Source: Candidatus Bathyarchaeota archaeon
Lineage (GTDB): Archaea; Thermoproteota; Bathyarchaeia; TCS64
DNA: 10,847 bases
NCBI GenBank assembly: GCA_013329615.1
Contig: DUKA01000199.1
Coordinates: 16,185 to 27,031 of the forward strand
Reading direction: 5' to 3'
Positions 1 through 6,606 of this stretch are shown here, piece after piece; the stretch's first letter is position 1, and each line of letters starts with the position of its first letter. The notes under the pieces are model-generated. The model was not told the DNA's origin. It saw only the letters and a list, made by a program, of their open reading frames with translations, and made no database searches. Made by a program: the position numbers and the translations under genes.

Positions 1-550
1 CCGCCACTACGACAACAAGGCCAAGCTCCAAGCCGTCTACGCCGAGGCGCTCAACAAGGAGGCGAAAAACCTCGAAAAACAGGGCTACGGCTACATCCAG
101 CTCAGCGACCCCGCCCTTGTCTACGTAACCACAAAGCCCTCGAAGAAGGAGCTCAAGGCGTACGGCAAGGTGCTAGAGGTCGCTACCGCAGGGCTGAAGG
201 CGAAGACGTGCCTGCAGACCTTCTTCGGCGACGCAGCCGAAATTCTCCCTGAGGCTCTCACCTATCCCGTCTCCGACCTCGGGTTCGACCTCTATGAGAC
301 GGCGCCCGAGACCCTGAAGGGGCTCAAGCTCAAGGGAGGAATATCACTCGGCATCGTCGACGCCCGAAACTCGACGATAGAGGACGCGGACGAGATAACC
401 GCCGCAGCCAAGCAGATACTCAAGACTCTGAAGCAAAAGGATGTCTATGTCTCGACGAACTGCGATACTGACTTCCTAACGTGGGAGAAGGCGGAGCAGA
501 AGATCGTCGTGCTTACCCACGTGGCGGAGAACCTCAGGAGGGACGCGTGA
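1..550 (+). CDS. MetE N-terminal-domain subunit of a two-gene methionine synthase (5'-truncated)
   Basis: The reading frame is open from base 2 to the TGA at 548-550, giving 182 residues with the start lost off the left edge. Visible motifs match the N-terminal barrel of cobalamin-independent methionine synthase (MetE). These are IQLSDPALV at partial residues 32-40, the strand motif GIVDARNSTIED at 117-128, and STNCDTDFL at 151-159, where MetE N-domains carry a degenerate version of the catalytic CGL motif. This domain lacks the His-Cys-Glu-Cys zinc set, so it probably does not activate homocysteine. In full-length MetE the equivalent domain helps bind the folate methyl donor. The next gene supplies the catalytic half and overlaps by one base, so the two are probably translated together as a heteromeric enzyme. 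Family assignment is confident. The methyl donor (a folate or tetrahydromethanopterin-type cofactor, or a corrinoid protein) is not shown by the sequence. Confidence 0.8.
   Translation, partial: RHYDNKAKLQAVYAEALNKEAKNLEKQGYGYIQLSDPALVYVTTKPSKKELKAYGKVLEVATAGLKAKTCLQTFFGDAAEILPEALTYPVSDLGFDLYETAPETLKGLKLKGGISLGIVDARNSTIEDADEITAAAKQILKTLKQKDVYVSTNCDTDFLTWEKAEQKIVVLTHVAENLRRDA
537..541 (+). promoter_or_regulatory. Shine-Dalgarno site for the MetE catalytic subunit
   Basis: GGAGG lies inside the end of the upstream gene, 8 bases before the ATG at 550. It fixes that ATG as the start, rather than the in-frame codon 23 codons upstream, and fits translational coupling of the two MetE genes. Confidence 0.75.
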
Positions 551-1680
551 TGGCGAAGCTCTTCGAGACATACGAGATAGGTAGCCTCGCCAAGCACGCC
601 TGGAGGCTCAAGGGCTACAGCGGCGCCAAGCTCACCGAGGCGGACATCGCCGAGGCGGAGACGTGGGGCAAGAGGCTCGGCATCGACTACAAGCCCCTCA
701 TCAAGCTCCTCAAGGGCGACGCACCCGACAAGAGGCAGCAGGTCGTCAACTGGAGCGCCTTATTCGCGGTCAAGATGTTCGAGAAGCTCGGCCTAGACTA
801 CGTCTACACCGGAGAGCAGTGGCGCGAGGAGATGTACGCCCACGTCGCTAAGAACGTCGAGGGATTCGAGTTCACGGGCTGGATAAAGAGCTTCGACTAC
901 CGCTACTACCGCAAGGCAGCGGTCGTGGGCGAGGTCGAGTACCGCGACCCCTTCTACATCGACGAGTTCGAGTACATCAAACCCCACGCCAAGGCTGTGC
1001 TCAAGGTCCCCATCACCGGACCCTACACAATGACAGACTGGAGCTTCAACGAGCACTATTGGAGCAAGCTGGGCAAGGTCAAGAGCCTCAAGGAGAGAAA
1101 GAGCCGCGCACGCAGGGAGCTGATGCTCGATGTGGTCGACAACGCCCTCCGCCCCGAGTTCGAGAAGCTAATCGCCGCGGGGACCAAGTGGATACAGATC
1201 GATGAACCCGCACTGACAACCCAACCTACCGCCGAGGAGATGAGCCTCTTCGTCGAGGCGTGGAACAGGCTCGTCGCGGGGCTCAACTGCCGCTTCAGCC
1301 TCCATAACTGCTACAGCGACTACGAACTACTCGCCAGATACGCACCCGACCTGAAGAACTGCGAACAGCTCAGCCTAGAGTTCGCCAACAGGGACACGAA
1401 GGCGCCCGGCAGGAAGAGACCCGCCTACGACCTCATCAAGAGCTTCGAGGACCACGGTTACGAGGGAGCATACGCCCCCGGCTTCGTACACGTCCACACC
1501 GACCAGATTGCCTCTCCCGAGGTCGTCCGGGATCGCATACTCTGCGTCGCCGACATCGCCGGCTCCGAGAGGGTCTACGTGGCACCCGACTGCGGTCTCA
1601 GGACCCGGACGTGGGAGGTATCCTACGAGAAGCTAGAGAAGCTCGTCAAGGGTGCCGAGCTAGCGCGTAAGGAGTTTTAA
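550..1680 (+). CDS. metE: MetE catalytic-domain methionine synthase subunit
   Basis: This 376-residue protein corresponds to the C-terminal catalytic barrel of MetE, which transfers a methyl group to the zinc-bound thiolate of homocysteine to make methionine in the cytoplasm. The signature QIDEPAL is at residues 216-222. The expected zinc ligands are all present: His252 and Cys254 in HNCYSDY, Glu277 in LSLEF, and Cys348 in PDCGLRTRTW. It is about half the length of bacterial MetE (roughly 750 residues), because the N-terminal half is encoded separately just upstream (one-base overlap, TGATG). The ATG at 550 is chosen because GGAGG sits 8 bases before it. Archaea also have stand-alone core-MetE proteins that use corrinoid-linked methyl groups, but the N-domain partner here argues for a split MetE. 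The family is certain. The methyl donor is open. Confidence 0.88.
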   Translation: MAKLFETYEIGSLAKHAWRLKGYSGAKLTEADIAEAETWGKRLGIDYKPLIKLLKGDAPDKRQQVVNWSALFAVKMFEKLGLDYVYTGEQWREEMYAHVAKNVEGFEFTGWIKSFDYRYYRKAAVVGEVEYRDPFYIDEFEYIKPHAKAVLKVPITGPYTMTDWSFNEHYWSKLGKVKSLKERKSRARRELMLDVVDNALRPEFEKLIAAGTKWIQIDEPALTTQPTAEEMSLFVEAWNRLVAGLNCRFSLHNCYSDYELLARYAPDLKNCEQLSLEFANRDTKAPGRKRPAYDLIKSFEDHGYEGAYAPGFVHVHTDQIASPEVVRDRILCVADIAGSERVYVAPDCGLRTRTWEVSYEKLEKLVKGAELARKEF

Positions 1681-1698
1681 TCCCTACTTTTTCTTCTT
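1674..1698 (+). terminator. Possible T-tract terminator after the MetE pair
   Basis: The end of the MetE catalytic gene runs into TTTTAA, then CTTTTTCTTCTT at 1687-1698. Archaeal RNA polymerase commonly terminates at T-runs without a hairpin. The same bases read on the other strand encode the lysine tail of deoxyhypusine synthase, so the T-run could be only a codon effect. Confidence 0.3.
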
Positions 1699-2643
1699 GC
1701 CCTCGACCTTCTCGAGGGCGCCCGCAATTATCAGTGGAAGGATGCTCGTCACCTCGCCGAAGATAGTGGCGGTCATGTCCATCTGCTCCCCCTTGAGCTT
1801 GCCCCAACTGATGGACTCCTTGAGAGGGGCGCCGCTGAGGCTCCCATCCTCGACGCGGGCTGAGCCGATCTGGACGGCGGCGTCGAGACCCTCGCGGAGG
1901 GTGTGGAGATACTGGGTATGATGCTTCGGCGTGCCGCCCCCGAGGATGATCGCCCCCGACTTCTTCGCCTCGTAAACCATGTCCGTAAACCTGTCAAAGT
2001 CTCGGAGGGGGTTGATTACCAGCTTCTTTTGCTTCGAGTACATGTAGAGGGGGATCCCGAGCATGCAGTCGAGGAACCCGGGGCTGAAGATGGGTACGTC
2101 CCTCTTCGCCGCGTTGTAGAGTATCGAATCCTCGTCCTTTAGCCTGAGCCCGATCTCCTTGAGAAGACCGTTTATAGCGATACCGTCTCGGGTCTGCTCT
2201 GGGATGTCGTCGAGAATCTTGTAGACGTGCTTCTCGAGGTCCTCGAAGACCTTGCCCTCGAAGTAGATGTCGTAGGCGCGGTTGATGCCCTTCTTGTAGA
2301 GCTCCTCGTCGTCAGCGTCTACCTTCCCGATGTAGTGGTGAGCGCCTATCGCCTCGATGAGGTCGCCCACCATGTTTGCGCCGTTGGTCACGACGGCGTC
2401 AACGTAGCCGTTCTTTATGAGGTCGGAGAAGACTACGCGCAGCCCCCCGTGACATAGGGGGCCCGACAGTGTGATGAACGTCGTGTATTCGGGGTTGGAA
2501 AACATCTCGGCGACGATCTCCGTCGCCTTGCCTACCCTGCCCGCCTGCATGACGCCGGTCTTACGCATCTCATCCGAGAGTTCACCGACGGTCATGCCGG
2601 CCCTAAGGCGCATCTGGTGGACGCGCTTCAACCGGGTACTCAA
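1684..2643 (-). CDS. dys: Deoxyhypusine synthase
   Basis: This 319-residue enzyme transfers the aminobutyl group of spermidine, using NAD, onto one lysine of aIF5A as the first step of hypusine formation. Family marks are VVTNGANMVGDLIEA at 85-99, GGGTPKHH at 235-242, DGSLSGAP at 266-273, and SWGK at 279-282 with the catalytic lysine at 282. The gene lies directly downstream of aIF5A, its protein substrate. The TTG start at 2643-2641 overlaps the aIF5A stop as TTGA. No Shine-Dalgarno site is visible, so reinitiation coupling is likely. An ATG at residue 11 is an alternative start, but it would remove residues just before the conserved RAGMTVGEL segment. The protein belongs to the clade with a TGAN-like motif rather than the TTAGG motif of the human-type enzyme. 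It ends in a lysine run. Its stop is 3 bases from the convergent MetE gene. Confidence 0.9.
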   Translation of the reverse strand: MSTRLKRVHQMRLRAGMTVGELSDEMRKTGVMQAGRVGKATEIVAEMFSNPEYTTFITLSGPLCHGGLRVVFSDLIKNGYVDAVVTNGANMVGDLIEAIGAHHYIGKVDADDEELYKKGINRAYDIYFEGKVFEDLEKHVYKILDDIPEQTRDGIAINGLLKEIGLRLKDEDSILYNAAKRDVPIFSPGFLDCMLGIPLYMYSKQKKLVINPLRDFDRFTDMVYEAKKSGAIILGGGTPKHHTQYLHTLREGLDAAVQIGSARVEDGSLSGAPLKESISWGKLKGEQMDMTATIFGEVTSILPLIIAGALEKVEGKKKK

Positions 2644-3041
2644 CTCTTGACGCGGTTGATCTTGTATCGGCCCATTATGATCCAGTACTCGACCTCTTTC
2701 CCGGCGGCGAGCTTGGACGCGATCTCGTCATCCGTGGGCATCACGATGTCGATTGTCTCGTAGTTCTCGAGGTCCATGAGCTGCACGCCCTGATCCGGGG
2801 TGATGGAGACTATCTGGCCGCTCCTCTTGTCAACGATGGGCACCTGGCAGCCGGCGTCCGCCTGCGCGAGGTACGTCTTCTTCTTACCGTCGAAGAGGCT
2901 GATGCCACTCGCGCGTATCTTGGCGCTCCCGTGCTTGCCCGGCTTGCTCTTCTCGATGTCGACTATCTGGCATGGCTCGTTGTCGATGAGGCAGTAGCTG
3001 CCGATCTTGAGGTCGCCCGCCCTCGAGTTCTTGTATGACAT
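2640..3041 (-). CDS. eif5a: Translation initiation/elongation factor aIF5A
   Basis: This 133-residue protein is the archaeal counterpart of eIF5A, which binds stalled ribosomes and promotes peptide bond formation, notably at polyproline. The N-terminal SH3-like domain (about 1-70) carries the hypusine loop KSKPGKHGSAK, with Lys36 the residue expected to be modified. The C-terminal OB-fold domain (about 72-133) ends in YKINRVKS. Length is normal for the archaeal family. The ATG at 3041 is chosen because AGGTG stands 5 bases before it and the protein then begins MSYKNSRAGDLKIGSY, as in homologues. A longer in-frame reading to 3116 adds an unrelated N-terminus. It is the first gene of a two-gene unit with deoxyhypusine synthase, so substrate and modifying enzyme are made together. 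Confidence 0.95.
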   Translation of the reverse strand: MSYKNSRAGDLKIGSYCLIDNEPCQIVDIEKSKPGKHGSAKIRASGISLFDGKKKTYLAQADAGCQVPIVDKRSGQIVSITPDQGVQLMDLENYETIDIVMPTDDEIASKLAAGKEVEYWIIMGRYKINRVKS

Positions 3042-3046
3042 GGTAA

Positions 3047-3051
3047 CACCT
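3047..3051 (-). promoter_or_regulatory. Shine-Dalgarno site of aIF5A
   Basis: Read on the minus strand, AGGTG ends 5 bases before the ATG at 3041. It can pair with the CACCT near the 3' end of archaeal 16S rRNA, and it decides the start of aIF5A. Confidence 0.65.
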
Positions 3052-3071
3052 ATTGTTTCAGTTTCAAGCCG

Positions 3072-3095
3072 CCGAGCAGTATTAAAGATTATGCA
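3072..3095 (-). promoter_or_regulatory. Putative aIF5A-dys promoter (TATA-like)
   Basis: Read on the minus strand, the segment contains ATAATCTTTAATACTG, an AT-rich TATA-like box in GC-rich surroundings. It lies about 40 bases before the aIF5A ATG. Initiation about 25 bases downstream would give a short leader that still contains the AGGTG ribosome site. A second AT-rich block at 3125-3137 could serve instead, with a longer leader. Confidence 0.4.
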
Positions 3096-3124
3096 GAAAA
3101 CGGCTCGAAAGCACACCCGCAGGG

Positions 3125-3137
3125 CTTTTATTTTATT
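3125..3137 (+). promoter_or_regulatory. Putative promoter of the radical SAM gene (TATA-like)
   Basis: CTTTTATTTTATT is the most AT-rich block in the 148-base divergent region between aIF5A and the radical SAM gene. A start about 25 bases on would leave a leader of roughly 30 bases. No Shine-Dalgarno site precedes the ATG at 3190; the GGGGG run at 3153-3157 is too far away. The block could also work in the other direction. Confidence 0.35.
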
Positions 3138-3189
3138 CTAACAGATAAAATAGGGGGTATCCGACTCGTCCAACTCGCCGCGCCCGACG

Positions 3190-4236
3190 ATGATAGCCAA
3201 CTTCGCCGTCACCTACAAGTGCAACAGCAGGTGCAAGACCTGCGGCATCTGGGCGACGGAGGATCGGAGCCGCGACGAACTATCCATCGACGAGATCGAG
3301 GCTTTCTTCGAGGGGGAGAGAGAGCTCCTCTCGGGCGTGAAGAGCATCCAGCTCACAGGCGGCGAACCTTACCTTAGGGGCGACATCTCCGCCATCGCGG
3401 GAGCCGTCTGGCGGGGCATCCCGGGGGCATTCATCTGGGTCGCGACAAACGGCCTCCTCCCCGAATCCATCGTGGATCGCACGACGGAGATCCTCAGTCT
3501 CCAAAACCGGGGCGGTCTCGGCGTCACGGTATCCATAGACGGCGTGGGTCCGACACACGACGACCAGAGAGGCATCAAAGGAGCCTACACCCGGGTGCTC
3601 GAGACGCTAAACCGGCTATCACGCCTCCGCGAAACCCACCCGGACATGAGGCTATCCATCGGCATGACGATAACGCCGCGGAACCAGCACCAGGTAACGC
3701 GGGTTCTGCGCGTCGCAGAGTGCCACGACGCCGACCTCACTGTCAGACCCGAGAACTACAGCGAAACCTACTACAAGAATAGTGGCGTCGAGGGAGAGTG
3801 GAACCAGCGGGCACTACGTGTGGGTCTGATGGCCGTCGGGGGGTACTACATAAAGAAGAGGGGCTTTTTCCGGGCGGTGCCTGTGCTAAGTTATCTTAGG
3901 AGAGTGCCAGATTACACATCAGGGAACTCCCGACGTTTCCCCTGCTCGGCTGGCTCGTCGTCCTTCTACCTCGACCCGTTCGGCGCCGTGTACCCTTGCC
4001 TGTTTATCGGTAGCAAGATTGGGGACATCAGAGATGGACGCTTGAGCGAGGCGTGGCGATCAGATGAAGCCGAGAGGATGAGGAGGATGGTGGCCGGTAG
4101 GCGCTGCCCCGGGTGCCTTGTGGAGTGTGAAACGATGCGTGACATAAGTAAGGATGCGACGGGGCTCGCGTTAGCCGCCTTGGGTGGCGCGACATACGAG
4201 TGCGGGCGCCTGCTCGGGGTCAACCCGTACGTTTGA
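3190..4236 (+). CDS. Radical SAM protein with SPASM-like C-terminal cysteines, substrate unknown
   Basis: This 348-residue protein opens with the radical SAM cluster motif CNSRCKTC (Cys11, Cys15, Cys18), which ligates a [4Fe-4S] cluster that cleaves S-adenosylmethionine. TGGEP at 56-60 is the SAM-binding GGE motif. The C-terminal third resembles a SPASM or twitch extension. Cys252 (FPCSAG), Cys270 (DPFGAVYPC), Cys306, Cys309 and Cys313 (CPGCLVEC) could hold one auxiliary Fe-S cluster. SPASM proteins commonly modify peptides, proteins or cofactors, but no precursor peptide or cofactor pathway gene is adjacent. It stands alone on the plus strand between divergent aIF5A and a convergent parvulin, whose gene it overlaps by 17 bases. 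The ATG gives the usual short lead-in (VTYKCN), and a stop at 3151-3153 rules out long extension. The superfamily is certain. The reaction is not known. Confidence 0.88.
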   Translation: MIANFAVTYKCNSRCKTCGIWATEDRSRDELSIDEIEAFFEGERELLSGVKSIQLTGGEPYLRGDISAIAGAVWRGIPGAFIWVATNGLLPESIVDRTTEILSLQNRGGLGVTVSIDGVGPTHDDQRGIKGAYTRVLETLNRLSRLRETHPDMRLSIGMTITPRNQHQVTRVLRVAECHDADLTVRPENYSETYYKNSGVEGEWNQRALRVGLMAVGGYYIKKRGFFRAVPVLSYLRRVPDYTSGNSRRFPCSAGSSSFYLDPFGAVYPCLFIGSKIGDIRDGRLSEAWRSDEAERMRRMVAGRRCPGCLVECETMRDISKDATGLALAALGGATYECGRLLGVNPYV

Positions 4237-4495
4237 TTAAGTGGTAGCCGAACTGCGTCTTGACGGGCTCGGAGACCTGCCCCGTCTTCAGGGCGAAGGC
4301 AGCTTGTTCGAACTCGCGGACCATCTGCCCCCTGCCGAACTGGCCGAGGTCGCCGCCCTTCTTGCCCGAGGGGCATGTGCTATACTTCTTCGCCAACTCC
4401 TTGAAGTCGGCCCCCGCCTTCAGCTCCTCAAGCACCTTGAGTGCCTGGGACTGCTTCTCGACGAGTATGTGTGAAGCCCTGACCTTGGTTGACAT
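4220..4495 (-). CDS. Parvulin-type peptidyl-prolyl cis-trans isomerase (single domain)
   Basis: This 91-residue protein consists only of the parvulin catalytic fold, with no signal peptide or membrane anchor, so it should act in the cytoplasm on proline-containing chains. Family marks are ASHILV (His9), YSTCPSGKKGGDLGQFGRGQ (39-57, Cys41), MV then EFEQAAF (Met58, Phe62, Phe67), and QFGYHLIK (His85). It resembles both small archaeal parvulins (PinA of Cenarchaeum/Nitrosopumilus) and E. coli PpiC. The CPSGKKGGDLG stretch is closer to PpiC as I recall it. The start is the ATG at 4495, where the family normally begins. No Shine-Dalgarno site is visible. It follows aglB by 45 bases, and its end overlaps the convergent radical SAM gene by 17 bases. 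Such parvulins are patchy in archaea, so this is a mild lineage clue. Confidence 0.92.
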   Translation of the reverse strand: MSTKVRASHILVEKQSQALKVLEELKAGADFKELAKKYSTCPSGKKGGDLGQFGRGQMVREFEQAAFALKTGQVSEPVKTQFGYHLIKRTG

Positions 4496-4540
4496 GTCGG
4501 AGAAGAATCGGGCCGTTGCCCGAGATAAGTGTTGGGTGGG

Positions 4541-6553
4541 CTAGTATTCGACCTTGTAGATGAGGACCCAGCCCGTGGGGGAGTCGTATGCGAGTGTGAA
4601 GTGGGCCTCGTCGGGTATACCGTACATCAGGCGGGCTATCGTCGTGTTCGCGAAGGCCTCCGTGTAGACATATGTGCCCTGCGTGGTGTCGTATTGCAGG
4701 TAATCCGTGAGGTCTAGTCCTGCTATATTCACCATCTGCGTCCACTTGGCGTTGTCGCCGTATGGCCACTCCTCGCCGGTGTTGGGGTTGTAGCTAATGA
4801 AGAGGACGACATAGTCGACGTCGTATTTCTGCATGAGTGGGAGGGACTTGTTCTGTGGCATCATCATCATGTTGGCTATGTTTACTATCTGCGTCCTGTT
4901 CATGGTGGAGCCGTCGGCGAGTGTTGTGCGGTTCGCCATAGTCTCTATCCAGTAGCCGTAGTCCCACCACGAGCAGACTATTGAGTCCGCCGGGGTGTTG
5001 GCTTTGAGCCATGCCAGGGCGTTGATCCAGTCGTTGGCGTATGTGCCGTTGATGAAGACGGGTACGCCGCTGTAAACGATCGGGCCGGGATAGGTGGCCG
5101 CTTGGGAGGCGTTGAGGGTGTGTGGCACGATTGAGCCCAGAAGGAGCACGATGAATACTATACTGAGCCCCTTACTGAGAACGAGTGCCTGTACCTTGCG
5201 CCTCTTGCTACCTGTCTCCTCGGTCTTCATTATGATTGGGCGGAAGGACTCGATGATCTTAACTAGTGCGTATGCGGCGAGCAGCGAGGCGGGGAAGGCG
5301 AGTATCAGTGTGAGTCTGACGAGTGTGCCGGTGAAGTAGACGGATGTGAGGAAGAAGAGCAGGATGTAGTGCCTGTCCTCACCGCCTTCCTTGAGTATCA
5401 TGTATGCGCCAAAAGCTGCCAGGAAGATGGTTATGCCGAAGTCGGAGAAGAATGTGTCCCAGCTTGCTACCTGGTTCTCGCCGACGGATGTGTAGAGCGC
5501 GCTTGCCTCGGCGAAGGGGTTGAGGACCTTTGCCCACTTGCCCACTATTGGGTTGCCTATCCCGATGTATGGAAGGAGTATGAGGGCTAGGACGCCGATG
5601 GCGACGAGGCCAACGGTGGCTAGACGCGCCTTGGACTCGGGGAGCTTGGTCTTTATGACCTCGTATAGGACGAGGAGCCCGATGGCTCCGAGGGCGGCGA
5701 GGTTCTCGATGTTCATTATGTAGGCGACGCCGAGGCGGGGGATTGGGAGGCAAATGAGGAAGCCGACGATCGTCGTTGTGGCGTATGAAATTATATGGCG
5801 TCTCTCTATCTTGCCGAGCACGAGCATCACGCCGATGAATAGGAGTAGCAGGCTCGAGATGTATCGCGCCGCGCCCCACGAGGCGAAGGCGTAGCCCATG
5901 GTCAGCCCAGCGGCGACGGCGTAGATGATGCTCTTCTGGAGCGTGTTCTCCTTGCGTATGCTTCGGAGGAAGAGAAAGGGGGTGGCGACCATGCCGAAGA
6001 TGCCTATGTTCTCGGTGTCAAAGAAGCCAGCGACGGTCCTGCTTATGTAGCTGGGGCTTATCGCCATGAAGAGGGCGGAGAATATGCCCGTGGCTTTTCC
6101 GCCGAAGTCCTTGCCGAAGAAGTAGGCTACTAGGCATGTGATTACCGCCATGAGGACTGGGAAGTACATGGCGACGCTGAATAGGGAGACCTTGATCTGG
6201 ACGGCGTTAAGGAGCTGGTAGATGAACACAGCCGTGAAGGGGTTGCCGGGGTAGCTGCTCAGGGCGATGTCTCGTCCCTGCGGGTACCAGCTTAACGTGT
6301 CGTGCCACGTGAAGTATGAGGCGTAGCCGTTCTGCGCTATGTGTTCGGCTATCCTGTACCAGAAGTATGGGTCGTACTCGTTTAGGTAGTCTCCCCACCT
6401 TAGGGGTAGGACCCTGAGGATGACGGCGACCGCGAGGACGATGCCGAGGGCGGCGATCTGGATGGCAGCGCTCCTTGTTAGTCGTATGTTAGTTAGGAAG
6501 CCCCCGCCCTTCTCCTCCTGCTTGGGCTGGGCGGCTTTCCCTTTCTCGGCCAT
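4541..6553 (-). CDS. aglB: Oligosaccharyltransferase AglB (STT3 family)
   Basis: This 670-residue membrane enzyme transfers a dolichol-linked glycan to asparagine in N-x-S/T sequons on the outer face of the membrane. About 13 hydrophobic segments fill residues 29-476, and a soluble outer domain covers 478-670. The first acidic motif is NEYDPYFWYR (Glu59/Asp61). The second is FFDTEN (Asp179, Glu181). SVGEN (Glu359) matches the TIXE/SVSE loop. WWDYG at 529-533 is the hallmark sequon-recognition motif, with DGSTMNRTQ just after. The outer domain holds several N-x-S/T sites of its own (Asn502, 541, 552, 568, 636), so self-glycosylation is possible. Length is at the short end for archaeal AglB. 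The ATG at 6553 gives a charged cytoplasmic N-terminus before the first membrane helix. A TATA-like box and a small hairpin precede it. No other glycosylation genes are in view. Confidence 0.95.
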   Translation of the reverse strand: MAEKGKAAQPKQEEKGGGFLTNIRLTRSAAIQIAALGIVLAVAVILRVLPLRWGDYLNEYDPYFWYRIAEHIAQNGYASYFTWHDTLSWYPQGRDIALSSYPGNPFTAVFIYQLLNAVQIKVSLFSVAMYFPVLMAVITCLVAYFFGKDFGGKATGIFSALFMAISPSYISRTVAGFFDTENIGIFGMVATPFLFLRSIRKENTLQKSIIYAVAAGLTMGYAFASWGAARYISSLLLLFIGVMLVLGKIERRHIISYATTTIVGFLICLPIPRLGVAYIMNIENLAALGAIGLLVLYEVIKTKLPESKARLATVGLVAIGVLALILLPYIGIGNPIVGKWAKVLNPFAEASALYTSVGENQVASWDTFFSDFGITIFLAAFGAYMILKEGGEDRHYILLFFLTSVYFTGTLVRLTLILAFPASLLAAYALVKIIESFRPIIMKTEETGSKRRKVQALVLSKGLSIVFIVLLLGSIVPHTLNASQAATYPGPIVYSGVPVFINGTYANDWINALAWLKANTPADSIVCSWWDYGYWIETMANRTTLADGSTMNRTQIVNIANMMMMPQNKSLPLMQKYDVDYVVLFISYNPNTGEEWPYGDNAKWTQMVNIAGLDLTDYLQYDTTQGTYVYTEAFANTTIARLMYGIPDEAHFTLAYDSPTGWVLIYKVEY

Positions 6554-6567
6554 GGTTTTTCAACCAT
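6552..6567 (-). promoter_or_regulatory. Hairpin with GAAA tetraloop over the aglB start codon
   Basis: On the minus strand the 16 bases form a perfect 6-bp stem, AUGGUU with AACCAU, closed by a GAAA loop. The last two bases of the stem are the first two of the aglB AUG (6553-6551). An out-of-frame AUG opens the stem and would encode 24 codons ending at 6493. If the transcript starts before the stem, the structure could limit start-codon access. If it starts inside, the repeat means nothing for translation. Confidence 0.4.
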
Positions 6568-6581
6568 TACGGTGGCTTCGC

Positions 6582-6593
6582 TTTTATTTAAGT
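6582..6593 (-). promoter_or_regulatory. Putative aglB promoter (TATA-like)
   Basis: Read on the minus strand, ACTTAAATAAAAG is an AT-rich box in the 53-base gap between the phosphoesterase stop and aglB. It is centred about 34 bases before the ATG. Initiation about 25 bases downstream would give a leader of about 8-14 bases. No clear Shine-Dalgarno site is present, consistent with a very short leader. Confidence 0.5.
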
Positions 6594-6606
6594 AGCTATT
6601 ACTGGG

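Noticed and set aside
3042..3116. N-terminal extension of aIF5A by 25 residues
   Set aside because: The ATG at 3041 has a well-placed AGGTG, and homologues begin there. The extension covers the likely promoter.
4508..4523. 6-bp hairpin TCGGGC/GCCCGA between aglB and the parvulin gene
   Set aside because: Short stem, no T-run on either side. It could be chance in GC-rich DNA. Too weak to call a terminator or regulatory element.
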